28,029 nucleotides of DNA from positions 1-28,029 of IMG/VR virus record IMGVR_UViG_3300028384_000032, one strand, 5' to 3'. Below are positions 8,517 through 17,487 of the stretch, in pieces. This stretch comes from a virus. Below the pieces are notes generated by a model. The model searched no databases. It was not told the origin of the DNA and saw only the letters and a program-made list of their open reading frames with translations. The position numbers and the translations under genes were made by a program. Position 1 is the first letter of the stretch; each line of letters opens with the position of its first letter.

Positions 8517-8846
8517 ATGTCTTATAAGTGGCCCAACAAAGATCCAGATGAACAGAACGTAGACTACAACGTTGATTGGTCACGCTTTCTAGGTGATGAC
8601 ACTATATCTTCTGTTGACTGGTATATCTATGATGCAGATGGAAACAAAGGTAGTACATTGTCTGACTCTGATGTAGTCAATGGGTTGCAATATGTTACTA
8701 GCTCTACTAACACAGCAAACACTGTTGCTACTATTAGACTTTCACTAGGTACAAATAATGTACGCTACAGAATCGTATGCAGAATAAATACATCAGATAA
8801 TGGATACTTTGAGCGTTCTATTTATTTGCGTGTTAAGGAAAAGTAA
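8517..8846 (+). CDS. Putative fibre-tail adaptor protein
   Basis: A 109-residue beta-sandwich-like protein. The N-terminus has WPNKDPDEQNVDYNVDWSRF, then LGDDTISSVDWYI, and the end has YRIVCRINTSDNGYFERSIYLRVKEK. The KDP(D)E..DY..DWS..L..GDTI.S..W pattern matches a small phage family I recall as fibre-tail adaptor. It sits directly before the head-tail adaptor and nozzle genes, fitting a connector that joins a fibre to the tail. The start is preceded by AAGGA. Confidence 0.65.
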   Translation: MSYKWPNKDPDEQNVDYNVDWSRFLGDDTISSVDWYIYDADGNKGSTLSDSDVVNGLQYVTSSTNTANTVATIRLSLGTNNVRYRIVCRINTSDNGYFERSIYLRVKEK

Positions 8847-8849
8847 AAG

Positions 8850-9539
8850 ATGGCGTATGATTATTTAGGTTTAGTTAATGATGTTAACCGTAGACTAAAC
8901 GAAGTAGAATTAACTACAGCAAACTTCGCTTCTACTACAGGCTATTACAGCTTTGCTAAGGATGCAGTAAATGCTTCTCTACGCCACATTCAACAAGAAG
9001 AGTATGAGTGGCCTTGGAATCACGTAGAAGAGACTGAAGCTCTTGTACCTGGTGTAGTAAGATACGGCTTTCCGTATGACGCTAAGACAGTTAATATGAA
9101 CACGTTTAGAATTAAGCGTGATAACTCTCTTAACGTATCTACACGTAAGCTAAAAGTAATATCCTATGAAGAGTATCTTAATAAGTATGCTGATCTAGAG
9201 TATGACACAAATACCAGTAACAGAAGCACACCTACTCATGTAGCACGTGCACCTAGCCGTGAATTTATGTTATACCCTAGCCCAGACGCAGCCTATGAGA
9301 TTGTGTATGAGTATTACAACGTAGGATTTGACTTAGAGAATGCTACAGATGTACCTAACCTACCTGAGCAGTATAAATATGTTATTGTAGACGGTGCTAT
9401 GTATTATGTTTATCAATTCCGTGGCGACATGCAAGCGGCACAATTAGCTTTAAATAAGTTTGAGCAAGGTATTAAGTACCTACGCAGTATCCATATTAAC
9501 CGTACCGACTATTTAGGTGATACAAGAGTTTACTTCTAA
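8850..9539 (+). CDS. Head-tail adaptor (SU10-adaptor / T7 gp11-like)
   Basis: A 229-residue, largely helical protein: YLGLVNDVNRRLNEVELT, then SFAKDAVNASLRHIQQEEYE, WPWNHVEE, YGFPYDAKTVNMNTFRI, and a helical end (YKYVIVDGAMYYVYQFRGD, QLALNKFEQGIKYLR). This order (N-terminal helices that bind the portal, central beta part, C-terminal helices) is that of adaptor proteins sitting below the portal, as in SU10 or T7 gp11. The next gene, a nozzle-like protein, starts within the stop codon (TAATG), as expected for an adaptor-nozzle pair. This supports a short-tailed virion. Confidence 0.75.
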   Translation: MAYDYLGLVNDVNRRLNEVELTTANFASTTGYYSFAKDAVNASLRHIQQEEYEWPWNHVEETEALVPGVVRYGFPYDAKTVNMNTFRIKRDNSLNVSTRKLKVISYEEYLNKYADLEYDTNTSNRSTPTHVARAPSREFMLYPSPDAAYEIVYEYYNVGFDLENATDVPNLPEQYKYVIVDGAMYYVYQFRGDMQAAQLALNKFEQGIKYLRSIHINRTDYLGDTRVYF

Positions 9540-11086
9540 TGGCTACACAATGGTCTACCTTTCCTATTGAGTTTAGAGGTGGTTTGATCTCTAACTTATC
9601 AGCCTTGCAGCACGGTACTAATGCTGTGGGTTCTGCTACTATTCTACAGAACTTTGAGCCTAACAAAGAAGGTGGCTACTCTAAGATCAAAGGCTACGAA
9701 AAGTTTAGCACTACTGAGGTTACAGGCAGTGGCCCTATACTAGCTCTTAAAGTTATCTCTTCAGGTCGTATTATTGTAGCACGTAAGAATGCTAGTAACT
9801 ACACTCAGTACTATTACGGTACAGGTACTACATGGACTAGCATGGCTACAAGTGCAGGTACTAATGGGGGCAAAGCACGGCACGTAGAGTACAACCTAGA
9901 CGGTGATGATAAAGTAGTTTTTGTAGACGGTACTAACTTTCCTGGTATCTACAATACTTCTGGTAACACTATGACGTTCCTTACTGCTGCAGATAGTGCA
10001 GATGTAAGTGGTGCAGAACATGTAGCTATATTTAAGAACACAGCATTCTACAGTAAAGGCAACAATATATTCTTTACTGCACCTTTTACTGTAGATGACT
10101 TCGATGTTGCTAACGGCGCAGGGAGTATCAATGTAGGTACAGACGTTACAGGCTTAGCAGTCTTTCGTGATCAACTTATTGTATTTACTACGAGCAGTAT
10201 CAAACGTTTAACTGGTAGTACCTCTGCTGACTTTCAGATGTCACCTATTACGGATCGTATTGGTTGTATTAATGGTGACACTATTCAGGAAGTCGGCGGT
10301 GATATTATCTACCTAGCTCCTGATGGCCTACGTCTATTAAGTGCTACTGATCGTATCGGTGACTTTGCTCTAGATGTTGCATCAGATAAAATACAAAAAG
10401 ATGCTGTAGATTTTCTTAACACTGCATCAATCTTTTCTTCTGTCATATTTAGAGAGAGCGCACAGTATCGTATCTTTGCTTATGTTTCATCTGAGCGTAG
10501 TGATACCTCTAAAGGTTTGCTTGCTACAAAGTTTATCTCTCAGGGTGCTTCAGGTTTATCGTGGGCTACTACTAAAGGCATCAAGGCATATGTAGCTGAC
10601 AGTAGATATGCTAATGATCAAGAGACTGTAGCGTTTGCTAATGAGGATGGCTACATCTATATCTTAAACACAGGTAATACTTTTGATTCAGATATTATTG
10701 AAGCTATCTATGAATCCCCTTTCATGCCTATCTCTGATCCACAGATACGTAAGACATTCTACAAGATGACTTTGTACGCTGAACCTACAGGTAGCATGAA
10801 CTTAGATGTTAACCTGAAGTACGATTTCGCATCGTCTACTAACACAAAGAAAGTACAACCTGCTACATTTAATATCACTAGTACAGGTAATACAGTTTTT
10901 GAGTTTGGTGCATCTAACTCTACTTTTGGCACAGCTACATATGGCGGTGAATTAGACACAGTATATGACTCTAATGTTATAGGCTCTGGTAAAACAGTAG
11001 CAATAAGAATTGAAGACAGTTCAACAAACCCAACCTTTACGCTCGACACAGCGTTATTAGAATTTAGACAAAACGATAGGCAGTAA
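9539..11086 (+). CDS. Tail nozzle / DNA-stabilisation protein (P22 gp10 / T7 gp12-like)
   Basis: A 515-residue beta-rich protein. It begins with FPIEFRGGLISNLSALQHGT and NFEPNKEGGYSKIKGYEKF, the opening of tail hub and nozzle proteins that read 'position, then gauge offset'. The centre suggests a beta-propeller: VDGTNFPGIYN, VGTDVTGLAVFRDQLIVFT, then DRIGCINGDTIQEVGGDIIYL and APDGLRLLSATDRIGD. The second half is beta-sandwich-like (YESPFMPISDPQIRKTFYKM). It likely forms the hexameric nozzle that closes the tail channel. It is translationally coupled to the adaptor gene. Confidence 0.75.
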   Translation: MATQWSTFPIEFRGGLISNLSALQHGTNAVGSATILQNFEPNKEGGYSKIKGYEKFSTTEVTGSGPILALKVISSGRIIVARKNASNYTQYYYGTGTTWTSMATSAGTNGGKARHVEYNLDGDDKVVFVDGTNFPGIYNTSGNTMTFLTAADSADVSGAEHVAIFKNTAFYSKGNNIFFTAPFTVDDFDVANGAGSINVGTDVTGLAVFRDQLIVFTTSSIKRLTGSTSADFQMSPITDRIGCINGDTIQEVGGDIIYLAPDGLRLLSATDRIGDFALDVASDKIQKDAVDFLNTASIFSSVIFRESAQYRIFAYVSSERSDTSKGLLATKFISQGASGLSWATTKGIKAYVADSRYANDQETVAFANEDGYIYILNTGNTFDSDIIEAIYESPFMPISDPQIRKTFYKMTLYAEPTGSMNLDVNLKYDFASSTNTKKVQPATFNITSTGNTVFEFGASNSTFGTATYGGELDTVYDSNVIGSGKTVAIRIEDSSTNPTFTLDTALLEFRQNDRQ

Positions 11087-11087
11087 T

Positions 11088-12905
11088 ATGGCAGGTTATA
11101 CACGTCAAGATACAGCAAACAACATTGCTAACGGTAACGTTATTGATGCAGATGATTTCGACGCAGAGTACAACGCTGTCGAAGCTGCCTTTAACGCATC
11201 ATCAGGACACAAACACGATGGTACAGCAGGTGAGGGTGCACCTATTACAAAGGTAGGCCCAAGCCAAGACATCATTGTATCAGCAACAAATGTCAATCCT
11301 AAAACAACTAACACACTAGACCTTGGTGTTTCAGCAGGTGTTAAGTTTAAGGATGGTTACTTTCAAGGTACACTTGTAGGTGAGACAGCAGTTAAAGCTG
11401 GCACTAACAGATACATGACATTGACAGACAACGAGCTTGATGTATCTACTGGTGATCTTACTCTTGATGTAGAGGGTAATATTGTTATTGATGCTAATGG
11501 CGGTGACATTACGCTGAAGGATGATGGCACTACGTTTGGCGGTATTTCAAACTCTTCAGGCCAGACAGTAATTAAGTCAGGTGCTACACCTACTACAGCT
11601 ATCACATTCTCTGATGCAGATGCTACACTAGCAGGTAATACCACACTATCAGGTACACTTGATGTAACAGGCGACATTAACTTCAATAGTACTACTACTA
11701 GTACCACTAAAACTACAGGTGCTGTAATTATTGACGGTGGCGTAGGTATTGCTGAGAATGTTAACATCGGTGGTGATGTAGCTATTGATGGTGACCTAAC
11801 TGTATCAGGTGTAGGTAAAAACATTACAGGTGACTTGATCGGTGACGTAAAGGCAGCAGATGGTACTAGCGTTCTTGATAGTGGTACTGATGGCTCAGAC
11901 GCTACATTCACAGGTGCTGTAACAGGTAATGCAGACACGGCTACTACATGGGCAACTGCACGTGAGATTGCACTCACAGGAGATGTCACAGGTACTGTAA
12001 CAGGTGTGAACGGCGGTGGTGACATTAGTATTGCTACTACTATAGCTGCAAATTCTGTTGCGCTGGGTACAGACACTACAGGTAACTATATGTCTGACCT
12101 GACTGAGGGTACAGGTGTTACTATTACACACACTGCAGGTGAAGGTTCTAACGCTACTATCGCTATTGGCCAGGCTGTAAGTACTACATCGAATGTTACA
12201 TTTAATGATCTCACAGTTTCAGGCGATCTTACTGTATCAGGTACAACCACTACAGTTAACACAGAGACAATCAACCTAGCAGACAACCAGATCGTACTTA
12301 ATAGTAATGAAGCTGGTACACCTACACAGAATGGTGGTATTGAGATTGAGCGTGGCACCGAAACAAACAAAACACTTGTATGGAATGAGACTACATATAA
12401 GTGGACAGTAGGAAGTGAAACATTTGTAGCTGGTACATTTGAGGGTGCGCTTACAGGGAATGTTACAGGGAATGTCACAGGCGATGTTACTGGTGATATC
12501 ACAGGCGATGTTACTGGTGATATCACGGGTAACGTTACAGGTAACGTCACAGGCAATCTAACAGGAGATACTACAGGTACACACACAGGTGCAGTTAATG
12601 CTACCAACGTAACAGTAACAGGTGTTGTTACAGGCGATGTGACAGGTGATGTGCTTGGCGATGTAAAAGCTAACAACGGCACCGTCATACTAGATAGTGG
12701 AACGAATGGTACAGATGCAGCATATACAGGTAACGTTTCTGTACCAGACAACATTACATTTACTGAAGGTGCGTCTGATTGGAAAGTAGAAGTTAATGCG
12801 TCTAATGAACTTATCATATCCTACGGTGGTACTGGTAAGATGAAGCTAGATGCGTCTGGCAACCTAACAGTAACAGGTAACGTCACAGCTTACGGAACAG
12901 TATAA
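11088..12905 (+). CDS. Second tail fibre protein (605 aa)
   Basis: Starts two bases after the nozzle gene. Residues 1-75 form a typical fibre base: GNVIDADDFDAEYNAVEAAF and SGHKHDGTAGEGAPITKVGP, then LDLGVSAGVKFKDGYFQGT. The long shaft consists of Gly/Thr/Val/Asp-rich stretches (SGTLDVTGDINF, GGVGIAENVNIGGD, GNVTGDVTGDITG). It ends with ELIISYGGTGKMKLDASGNL and NVTAYGTV. It lacks a distal receptor domain of its own; the glycine-rich adhesin downstream (TAATG overlap) is the likely tip. Its N-terminal anchor is unrelated to that of the giant fibre at 535, so the virion probably has two fibre types. Confidence 0.85.
   Translation: MAGYTRQDTANNIANGNVIDADDFDAEYNAVEAAFNASSGHKHDGTAGEGAPITKVGPSQDIIVSATNVNPKTTNTLDLGVSAGVKFKDGYFQGTLVGETAVKAGTNRYMTLTDNELDVSTGDLTLDVEGNIVIDANGGDITLKDDGTTFGGISNSSGQTVIKSGATPTTAITFSDADATLAGNTTLSGTLDVTGDINFNSTTTSTTKTTGAVIIDGGVGIAENVNIGGDVAIDGDLTVSGVGKNITGDLIGDVKAADGTSVLDSGTDGSDATFTGAVTGNADTATTWATAREIALTGDVTGTVTGVNGGGDISIATTIAANSVALGTDTTGNYMSDLTEGTGVTITHTAGEGSNATIAIGQAVSTTSNVTFNDLTVSGDLTVSGTTTTVNTETINLADNQIVLNSNEAGTPTQNGGIEIERGTETNKTLVWNETTYKWTVGSETFVAGTFEGALTGNVTGNVTGDVTGDITGDVTGDITGNVTGNVTGNLTGDTTGTHTGAVNATNVTVTGVVTGDVTGDVLGDVKANNGTVILDSGTNGTDAAYTGNVSVPDNITFTEGASDWKVEVNASNELIISYGGTGKMKLDASGNLTVTGNVTAYGTV
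12454..12590 (+). repeat. Tandem TGxVTG-coding repeats in the second fibre
   Basis: About eleven consecutive four-residue units of the form (T)G(N/D)(V/I/L) are encoded. A perfect 24-bp direct repeat ACAGGCGATGTTACTGGTGATATC occupies 12477-12500 and 12501-12524. Such exact tandem copies can expand or contract by slippage and change shaft length in frame. Confidence 0.85.
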
Positions 12906-13546
12906 TGGCTTTACAGTCTTCAGGTGCTATCAGTTTAAATGATATCCAGACAGAGTTTGGCGGTACTAATCCTATTAGTATGTCTGAATACTATCGTGGT
13001 GGCTCTTTTGTAACGGACAACAATACAGGTGTTCCTACTTCTGGTACTATAGATATGGGAGACTTCTATGGTTCAGCTAAACTATTTAGCTTTACTATTT
13101 CTACGAACACACAAGAAGCAAATTTAAGTACATTAGCTACTGCAGCAGGTTGGAATGGTACTGATTCTGTAAGTGCAACTATTTCTTCTGGTATTTATTT
13201 ATGGTCAGATGATACTTCCGTAGGTGGCTTGACTATACCTAGCAGCATGAATGGGTTAGTAACACTCACTAATAACGGCTACATTATGGGTCGTGGTGGT
13301 AATGGTGGTAGCACAAGTTCTCGCACAGGTACTGATGGTGGCCCCGCTTTAGTTAATAACGCAACAGGTGTGATTTTAGTTAACGCTGCTGGTGCCTATA
13401 TTGCTGGAGGCGGCGGCGGTGGCGGCTGGGGTGCTGCAGGTGGTAGTGGTAACGGTGGTTCTGGCGGTGCAGGTGGCGCAGCTATCTCTGGTACAGCTAT
13501 AGCGACATACACTAACAACGGTACTGTATACGGATCAGTAGCATGA
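12905..13546 (+). CDS. Glycine-rich fibre-tip adhesin
   Basis: A 213-residue protein. Residues 1-33 (MALQSSGAISLNDIQTEFGG ... ISMSEYYRGG) and GTIDMGDFYGSAK at 48-59 form an attachment segment found at the start of many marine phage adhesins. The middle is beta-helical (GLVTLTNNGYIMGRGGNGG). Residues 163-192 are glycine-rich with seven consecutive Gly at 168-174. The layout recalls T-even gp38-type adhesins, where polyglycine helices display variable loops. The preceding fibre stop overlaps its start, and its own stop overlaps the next start (ATGA at 13543). Likely the receptor-binding tip of the 605-residue fibre. Confidence 0.75.
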   Translation: MALQSSGAISLNDIQTEFGGTNPISMSEYYRGGSFVTDNNTGVPTSGTIDMGDFYGSAKLFSFTISTNTQEANLSTLATAAGWNGTDSVSATISSGIYLWSDDTSVGGLTIPSSMNGLVTLTNNGYIMGRGGNGGSTSSRTGTDGGPALVNNATGVILVNAAGAYIAGGGGGGGWGAAGGSGNGGSGGAGGAAISGTAIATYTNNGTVYGSVA

Positions 13547-13797
13547 GTATAAACTTGACACCAGAAGAGCTAGAAGATATGCTTGATCGTGCAGCAAGAC
13601 GTGGTGCTTGTGAGGCATTAAAGTCTCTTGGATTGCACACAGATGACGCACAAAAAGATTTCTATGAGATGCGTACTCTACTTGAAGCTTATCGCGATAC
13701 AAAGAAAAGTATATGGAACACAGTAGTAAGAATATCTACAGTAGCATTGCTATCATTTATAGCAGCATCTGTGTGGATGCAAATAGGGAATAAATAA
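13543..13797 (+). CDS. DUF6127-like small membrane protein, possible holin
   Basis: An 84-residue protein. Its N-terminal soluble part is EELEDMLDRAARRGACEALK and LGLHTDDAQKDFYEMRTLLEAYRD. A single membrane helix lies at about residues 60-80 (VVRISTVALLSFIAASVWMQ). The RGA.EAL..LGL.D..A..D..E.R.LL.A.RD pattern matches the DUF6127 family as I remember it, found in tailed phages and prophages of Alphaproteobacteria. One C-terminal membrane helix with a charged N-terminal domain could suit a holin or a virion membrane factor; neither is shown. Confidence 0.65.
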   Translation: MSINLTPEELEDMLDRAARRGACEALKSLGLHTDDAQKDFYEMRTLLEAYRDTKKSIWNTVVRISTVALLSFIAASVWMQIGNK

Positions 13798-13799
13798 TT

Positions 13800-15908
13800 A
13801 TGGCTAAAAGATTTGCAGGTTTCAAGACTGAGACACTACAGAATAAGATACTCCCAGCGCTGGGCTACAGTGGCCCCATGAGTGATAAATCTATTAACGC
13901 TTTCCTAGCATCTAACCCTGCAGCGGCAGCTAAGATGGGCAAGTACACACTAGCAGCTAGACGTGCTATTGAGGGTGAGCAAGTAAAGATGGCTGATGGC
14001 GGTACCATTTTACAAAGTCAAGTAACTGAAGTGTCTCAGCCCATGACACAATCTTTAGTTCAAGCACCAACAGCACAGCCACCACAACAACCGCAACAAG
14101 TACCACCACATAGTCACACAGTAAGCATGGCTAAAGGCGGTGTTGTGTATGCGGCAGATGGTGTTGATGTTCAGAACGAAGAAGAAGAAAACCAAGAAGA
14201 TACAACAGATACAACAACAACAAAGACAGACAGCCCGGCAAACGTATTCACTAAGGCTGTAACAACTGACCCAACTAAGCTTGTAACTACAGCAGATGTA
14301 CAGGCAGAGACAGGTACAGGCACAGGCATTGCTGAAGGAACAGGGCAGTTAGCTGATCCTGAAAAAGCTACAGGAACTACAGCAGAGGGTGGTCCAGATG
14401 TTGTAGCACCAGACACACCAGAAGCTAAGACTGTTGAGACTGCAACTGTATCTAAAGAAGTAGAAGATACGCTTAGCAAGATAGAAGCTGCTACTGGTAA
14501 AGTAGGACCAGACGCTCTTGCAGAAGCGGCTACTATGTCACCAGATCAACTAGCTTCTCTTGGTCTTACTGCTGCACAGATTAGTCAGGCACAGACAGTC
14601 AAAGCACCTGCTCCACGTAAGATAGAAGAAGGTGAAATGATTGAAGGCTCCACTGTTGATATGGAGCGTGTTAAGAAAGAGACTAACTTTGAAGCTGCTA
14701 CAGGTGCGCCATCTAGTGATGCTACTGTACAAGGGCAGCTTACTGGGTTGATGGAAGACTTTGAGGGCGGTGCTACACCTGCTTGGGCTGCTGGTGCTAT
14801 GCGTGGTGCTGCAGCTATGATGGCGGCACGTGGTCTATCTGCTTCATCTATGGCTGGTCAAGCTGCTATCCAAGCGGCAATGGAAGCTGCACTACCTATT
14901 GCACAATCAGATGCTTCAACCTTTGCACGGTTTGAACAGCAAAACTTAAGCAACCGCCAACAGGCCGCTATGTTTGCTGCAGAGAAACGCGCTGAGTTCC
15001 TTGGATTAGAGTTCAACCAAGAGTTCCAAACACGCGTAGCTAATGCAGCTAAGATCAGTGACATTGCTAATATGAACTTTAACGCTGAGCAAACTATTGC
15101 ACTAGAGAACGCACGACTAGCTCAATCTGTAGACTTAGCCAACTTAGATGCACGTAACGCTAAAGTACTAGCTGATGCTGCAGCTATGACACAAGTAGAC
15201 GTTACTAACTTAAACAACAGACAACAAGCGGCAGTAGAGAACGCTAAGTCTTTCTTGAAGATGGATCTAGCTAACCTAGACAATGAACAGCAGATGTCTG
15301 TGATTAGAGCACAAGAAGTAGCTCGTGCATTGTTAAGCGATCAGGCAGCAGAGAATGCTACACGTCAGTTCAACGCTACATCAGAAAATCAGGTAGAGCA
15401 ATTCTTCGCTTCACTATCTACACAGGTAGCTCAGTTCAACACAGAACAGTCTAACGCTATGTCACGCTTTAATGCTGGTGAAGCTAACGCTCTTGCACAG
15501 TTTAACACACAGCAGAAGAATGCACGTGACCAGTTCAATGCCACAAACCATTTAGTTATTGCACAGGCCAATGCTGCATGGGCGCAAGCAGTTACAACAG
15601 CCGACAATGCTGCACAGAACCAAGCCAACAGAGATGCAGCTTTATTCGCTAACAACTTAACTATGACAGCATATAATAATATTGTACAACGTGACCGTGA
15701 CGTATTAGCATGGGCATGGCAATCAGGAGAGAACGCAGCACAACGAGATGCTAATATACTTATTGCTAAGATTCAGGAAGAGAGTGCTAGGTACATCGCT
15801 GATGTCAAGGCTGCTGCTGATGATACCTCTGGTTCTGCTGGTTCTGCTGCCTTTGGTAAGTTCTTGGGTCAACTCGCAATCAACGCTGCAGATCTTATAT
15901 TCGGGTGA
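13800..15908 (+). CDS. Large Ala/Gln-rich internal virion (ejection) protein
   Basis: A 702-residue protein. It has a conserved-looking head (MAKRFAGFKTETLQNKILPA, then LGYSGPMSDKSINAFL), a Pro/Gln-rich and then Glu/Thr-rich linker (residues about 70-230), and a long alpha-helical region (about 330-670) with repeated segments such as RQFNATSENQVEQF, QFNTEQSNAMSRFN and QFNTQQKNARDQFN. Proteins of this design (internal core, very rich in Ala/Gln/Asn, heptad-like) are ejection or tape-like proteins. It sits among other internal protein genes after the tail genes, as in T7 (gp14-gp16). No cysteine or enzymatic motif is seen. A tape-measure role is less likely in a short-tailed phage. Confidence 0.65.
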   Translation: MAKRFAGFKTETLQNKILPALGYSGPMSDKSINAFLASNPAAAAKMGKYTLAARRAIEGEQVKMADGGTILQSQVTEVSQPMTQSLVQAPTAQPPQQPQQVPPHSHTVSMAKGGVVYAADGVDVQNEEEENQEDTTDTTTTKTDSPANVFTKAVTTDPTKLVTTADVQAETGTGTGIAEGTGQLADPEKATGTTAEGGPDVVAPDTPEAKTVETATVSKEVEDTLSKIEAATGKVGPDALAEAATMSPDQLASLGLTAAQISQAQTVKAPAPRKIEEGEMIEGSTVDMERVKKETNFEAATGAPSSDATVQGQLTGLMEDFEGGATPAWAAGAMRGAAAMMAARGLSASSMAGQAAIQAAMEAALPIAQSDASTFARFEQQNLSNRQQAAMFAAEKRAEFLGLEFNQEFQTRVANAAKISDIANMNFNAEQTIALENARLAQSVDLANLDARNAKVLADAAAMTQVDVTNLNNRQQAAVENAKSFLKMDLANLDNEQQMSVIRAQEVARALLSDQAAENATRQFNATSENQVEQFFASLSTQVAQFNTEQSNAMSRFNAGEANALAQFNTQQKNARDQFNATNHLVIAQANAAWAQAVTTADNAAQNQANRDAALFANNLTMTAYNNIVQRDRDVLAWAWQSGENAAQRDANILIAKIQEESARYIADVKAAADDTSGSAGSAAFGKFLGQLAINAADLIFG

Positions 15909-15912
15909 TATT

Positions 15913-17487
15913 ATGAGCTACAATAAAAACGCTATGGCTGCATATCAACAGTACGGTCAGACCATGACTGCATCTGGTGGTGGGCGTAACATGAGTGGGT
16001 TGGGTGCTAGGAGTTCAACGTCTAGTATGACTTCTGTTCCAGATGGACCTGTAGACTTTACTACTATTGACACAAAGACGGGTAAGCAAACTAAAGTAGC
16101 CACTATCACGGACTATGGCAGCGACAATGACGATGGTCCTACTGTGCTATATACAAAAGCAGCAAACGCCGCCACTGCTGCAGGTGTTGACTTAGTTAAG
16201 GCTGCAGCTAAACCTTCTGTAGACCCTAAGCGTTTGTATAGTGAGCCTAGATTTAACATAGAACAGCAAGCTACAAAGATAGAAGATTACCTACGTGGTA
16301 CAGCTATAGAAGATGCTCTGTATCAGGCACAGGGTTTTGAGAAGCCTTACTCGGGTCTTTACATTGCAGAAGATCGTCCCATGACTGAGGCAGAGCTACA
16401 GAAGTACAAGCCTCTTATTGATATGGCTGATGATGTCATGAATGAGAATATCACTGTAGAAGAACTAGGTGATATGGACAGAGAAGATCAAGAGGCATTC
16501 TTAAGAGCTATTGGTGTACAGGGTTTAGGCCCAGCAAAGCGTGAGTCTTCTTTTATTGGTGGAGACTTTGATGTAGCTACTACAGAAGAAGAGTTTGTGC
16601 GGGATCTTTTAAACCAAGGCTTAAGTAAAACAGATGCATCTTACTGGGATAAACTTGGTGAATTTAGAAGACAGAAAGAAGAAGCAGAAGATGTAGTAGA
16701 TCTAACCCCACCTGAAGGTGCAGATCAAGAGTTAATCCCTACTACAACAGCCAAGCCAGATGTAGCTCCTGCTATTGATACTACGCCTCCTAAACGTAAA
16801 GGTTTAATGTCTCGCCGCTTAGACGCTAAAGATGGCGATCTAGCAGAGTCTTATACTGAAATGGAAATGGACAGCTACTTAGACGACTTTATACCTGAAA
16901 TGGAGGCATTAGAAGGTCTAGGTGGAGATACTGTATTACAGGATTTAGAGCCTACATATAGCTACGGTATAACAGAAAGAAAAGCAAATGAGTATGGTTT
17001 AGAGCCTAGTCAGTTCGATACTATGGAAGACTTTGCAAGAGCCTTTGCTTCTAGATACAGAAAAGAAAAAGAAGAAGCGTATCCAGAAATCTTTACAGAA
17101 GAACTAGATAAGAACGTAGAACTTGGGTTGCAGAGCTATCTATGGAATGCTGGGCAATTCTACACAGGACAATTAAGAGCGTTACGAGAAGGGGATACGC
17201 TAGGCTTTATAGAACAGATGAAAGACGTTGTAAATACAAGAGATAGAGCTAATAATAATCAGAGAAGATCTATGTCAGGTCTTAGCAAACGACGAGCGGC
17301 AGAGGCAAATATTATAGGACGAAGCATAGAAGGTTATGTACCCATTGCTACAGTAGAGACAGTAGGAACAAGAGAAAATCCTATCTTTGTTTGGAAAGAC
17401 GCACAAGGAAACGAGCTTTATAGAGAGGTTGCTAGAAGACCACTACACTCTATGAGTTCCCTAGGTTCAATAGCGGTTCCTTTATAA
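15913..17487 (+). CDS. Internal virion protein with divergent GH24 lysozyme-like domain
   Basis: A 524-residue protein. Residues 1-300 are mostly disordered or helical and unrecognised. Residues about 330-470 resemble a phage-type (GH24) lysozyme. E334-G335 and D344 with T348 lie before YGIT at 351-354, in roughly the spacing of the T4 Glu11-Asp20-Thr26 triad. LQSYLWNAGQF at 406-416 matches the family's AL.sf.fN.G segment, and SGLSKRRAAEANII at 455-468 matches its GL..RR..E end. A 50-residue tail follows. I chose the ATG at 15913 because the longer frame from 15748 overlaps the previous gene in a shadow frame. It probably degrades peptidoglycan during entry or lysis; activity is uncertain. 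Confidence 0.6.
   Translation: MSYNKNAMAAYQQYGQTMTASGGGRNMSGLGARSSTSSMTSVPDGPVDFTTIDTKTGKQTKVATITDYGSDNDDGPTVLYTKAANAATAAGVDLVKAAAKPSVDPKRLYSEPRFNIEQQATKIEDYLRGTAIEDALYQAQGFEKPYSGLYIAEDRPMTEAELQKYKPLIDMADDVMNENITVEELGDMDREDQEAFLRAIGVQGLGPAKRESSFIGGDFDVATTEEEFVRDLLNQGLSKTDASYWDKLGEFRRQKEEAEDVVDLTPPEGADQELIPTTTAKPDVAPAIDTTPPKRKGLMSRRLDAKDGDLAESYTEMEMDSYLDDFIPEMEALEGLGGDTVLQDLEPTYSYGITERKANEYGLEPSQFDTMEDFARAFASRYRKEKEEAYPEIFTEELDKNVELGLQSYLWNAGQFYTGQLRALREGDTLGFIEQMKDVVNTRDRANNNQRRSMSGLSKRRAAEANIIGRSIEGYVPIATVETVGTRENPIFVWKDAQGNELYREVARRPLHSMSSLGSIAVPL

Noticed and set aside
11363-12817. Long leftward reading frames of up to 243 codons antisense to the second fibre
   Set aside because: They are Pro/Val/Ser-rich shadows produced by the Gly/Thr/Val repeats on the + strand, lack ribosome sites and lie inside a clear fibre gene.
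12905-13546. Diversity-generating retroelement acting on the glycine-rich adhesin or fibre tips
   Set aside because: No reverse transcriptase and no template-repeat copy of any 3' fibre end was seen in the window.
15748-15912. Hydrophobic N-terminal extension (55 residues) of the lysozyme-like protein, which could pass for a signal anchor
   Set aside because: It is read out of frame across the end of the 702-residue gene, whose own coding continues to 15908; the ATG at 15913 is the natural start.
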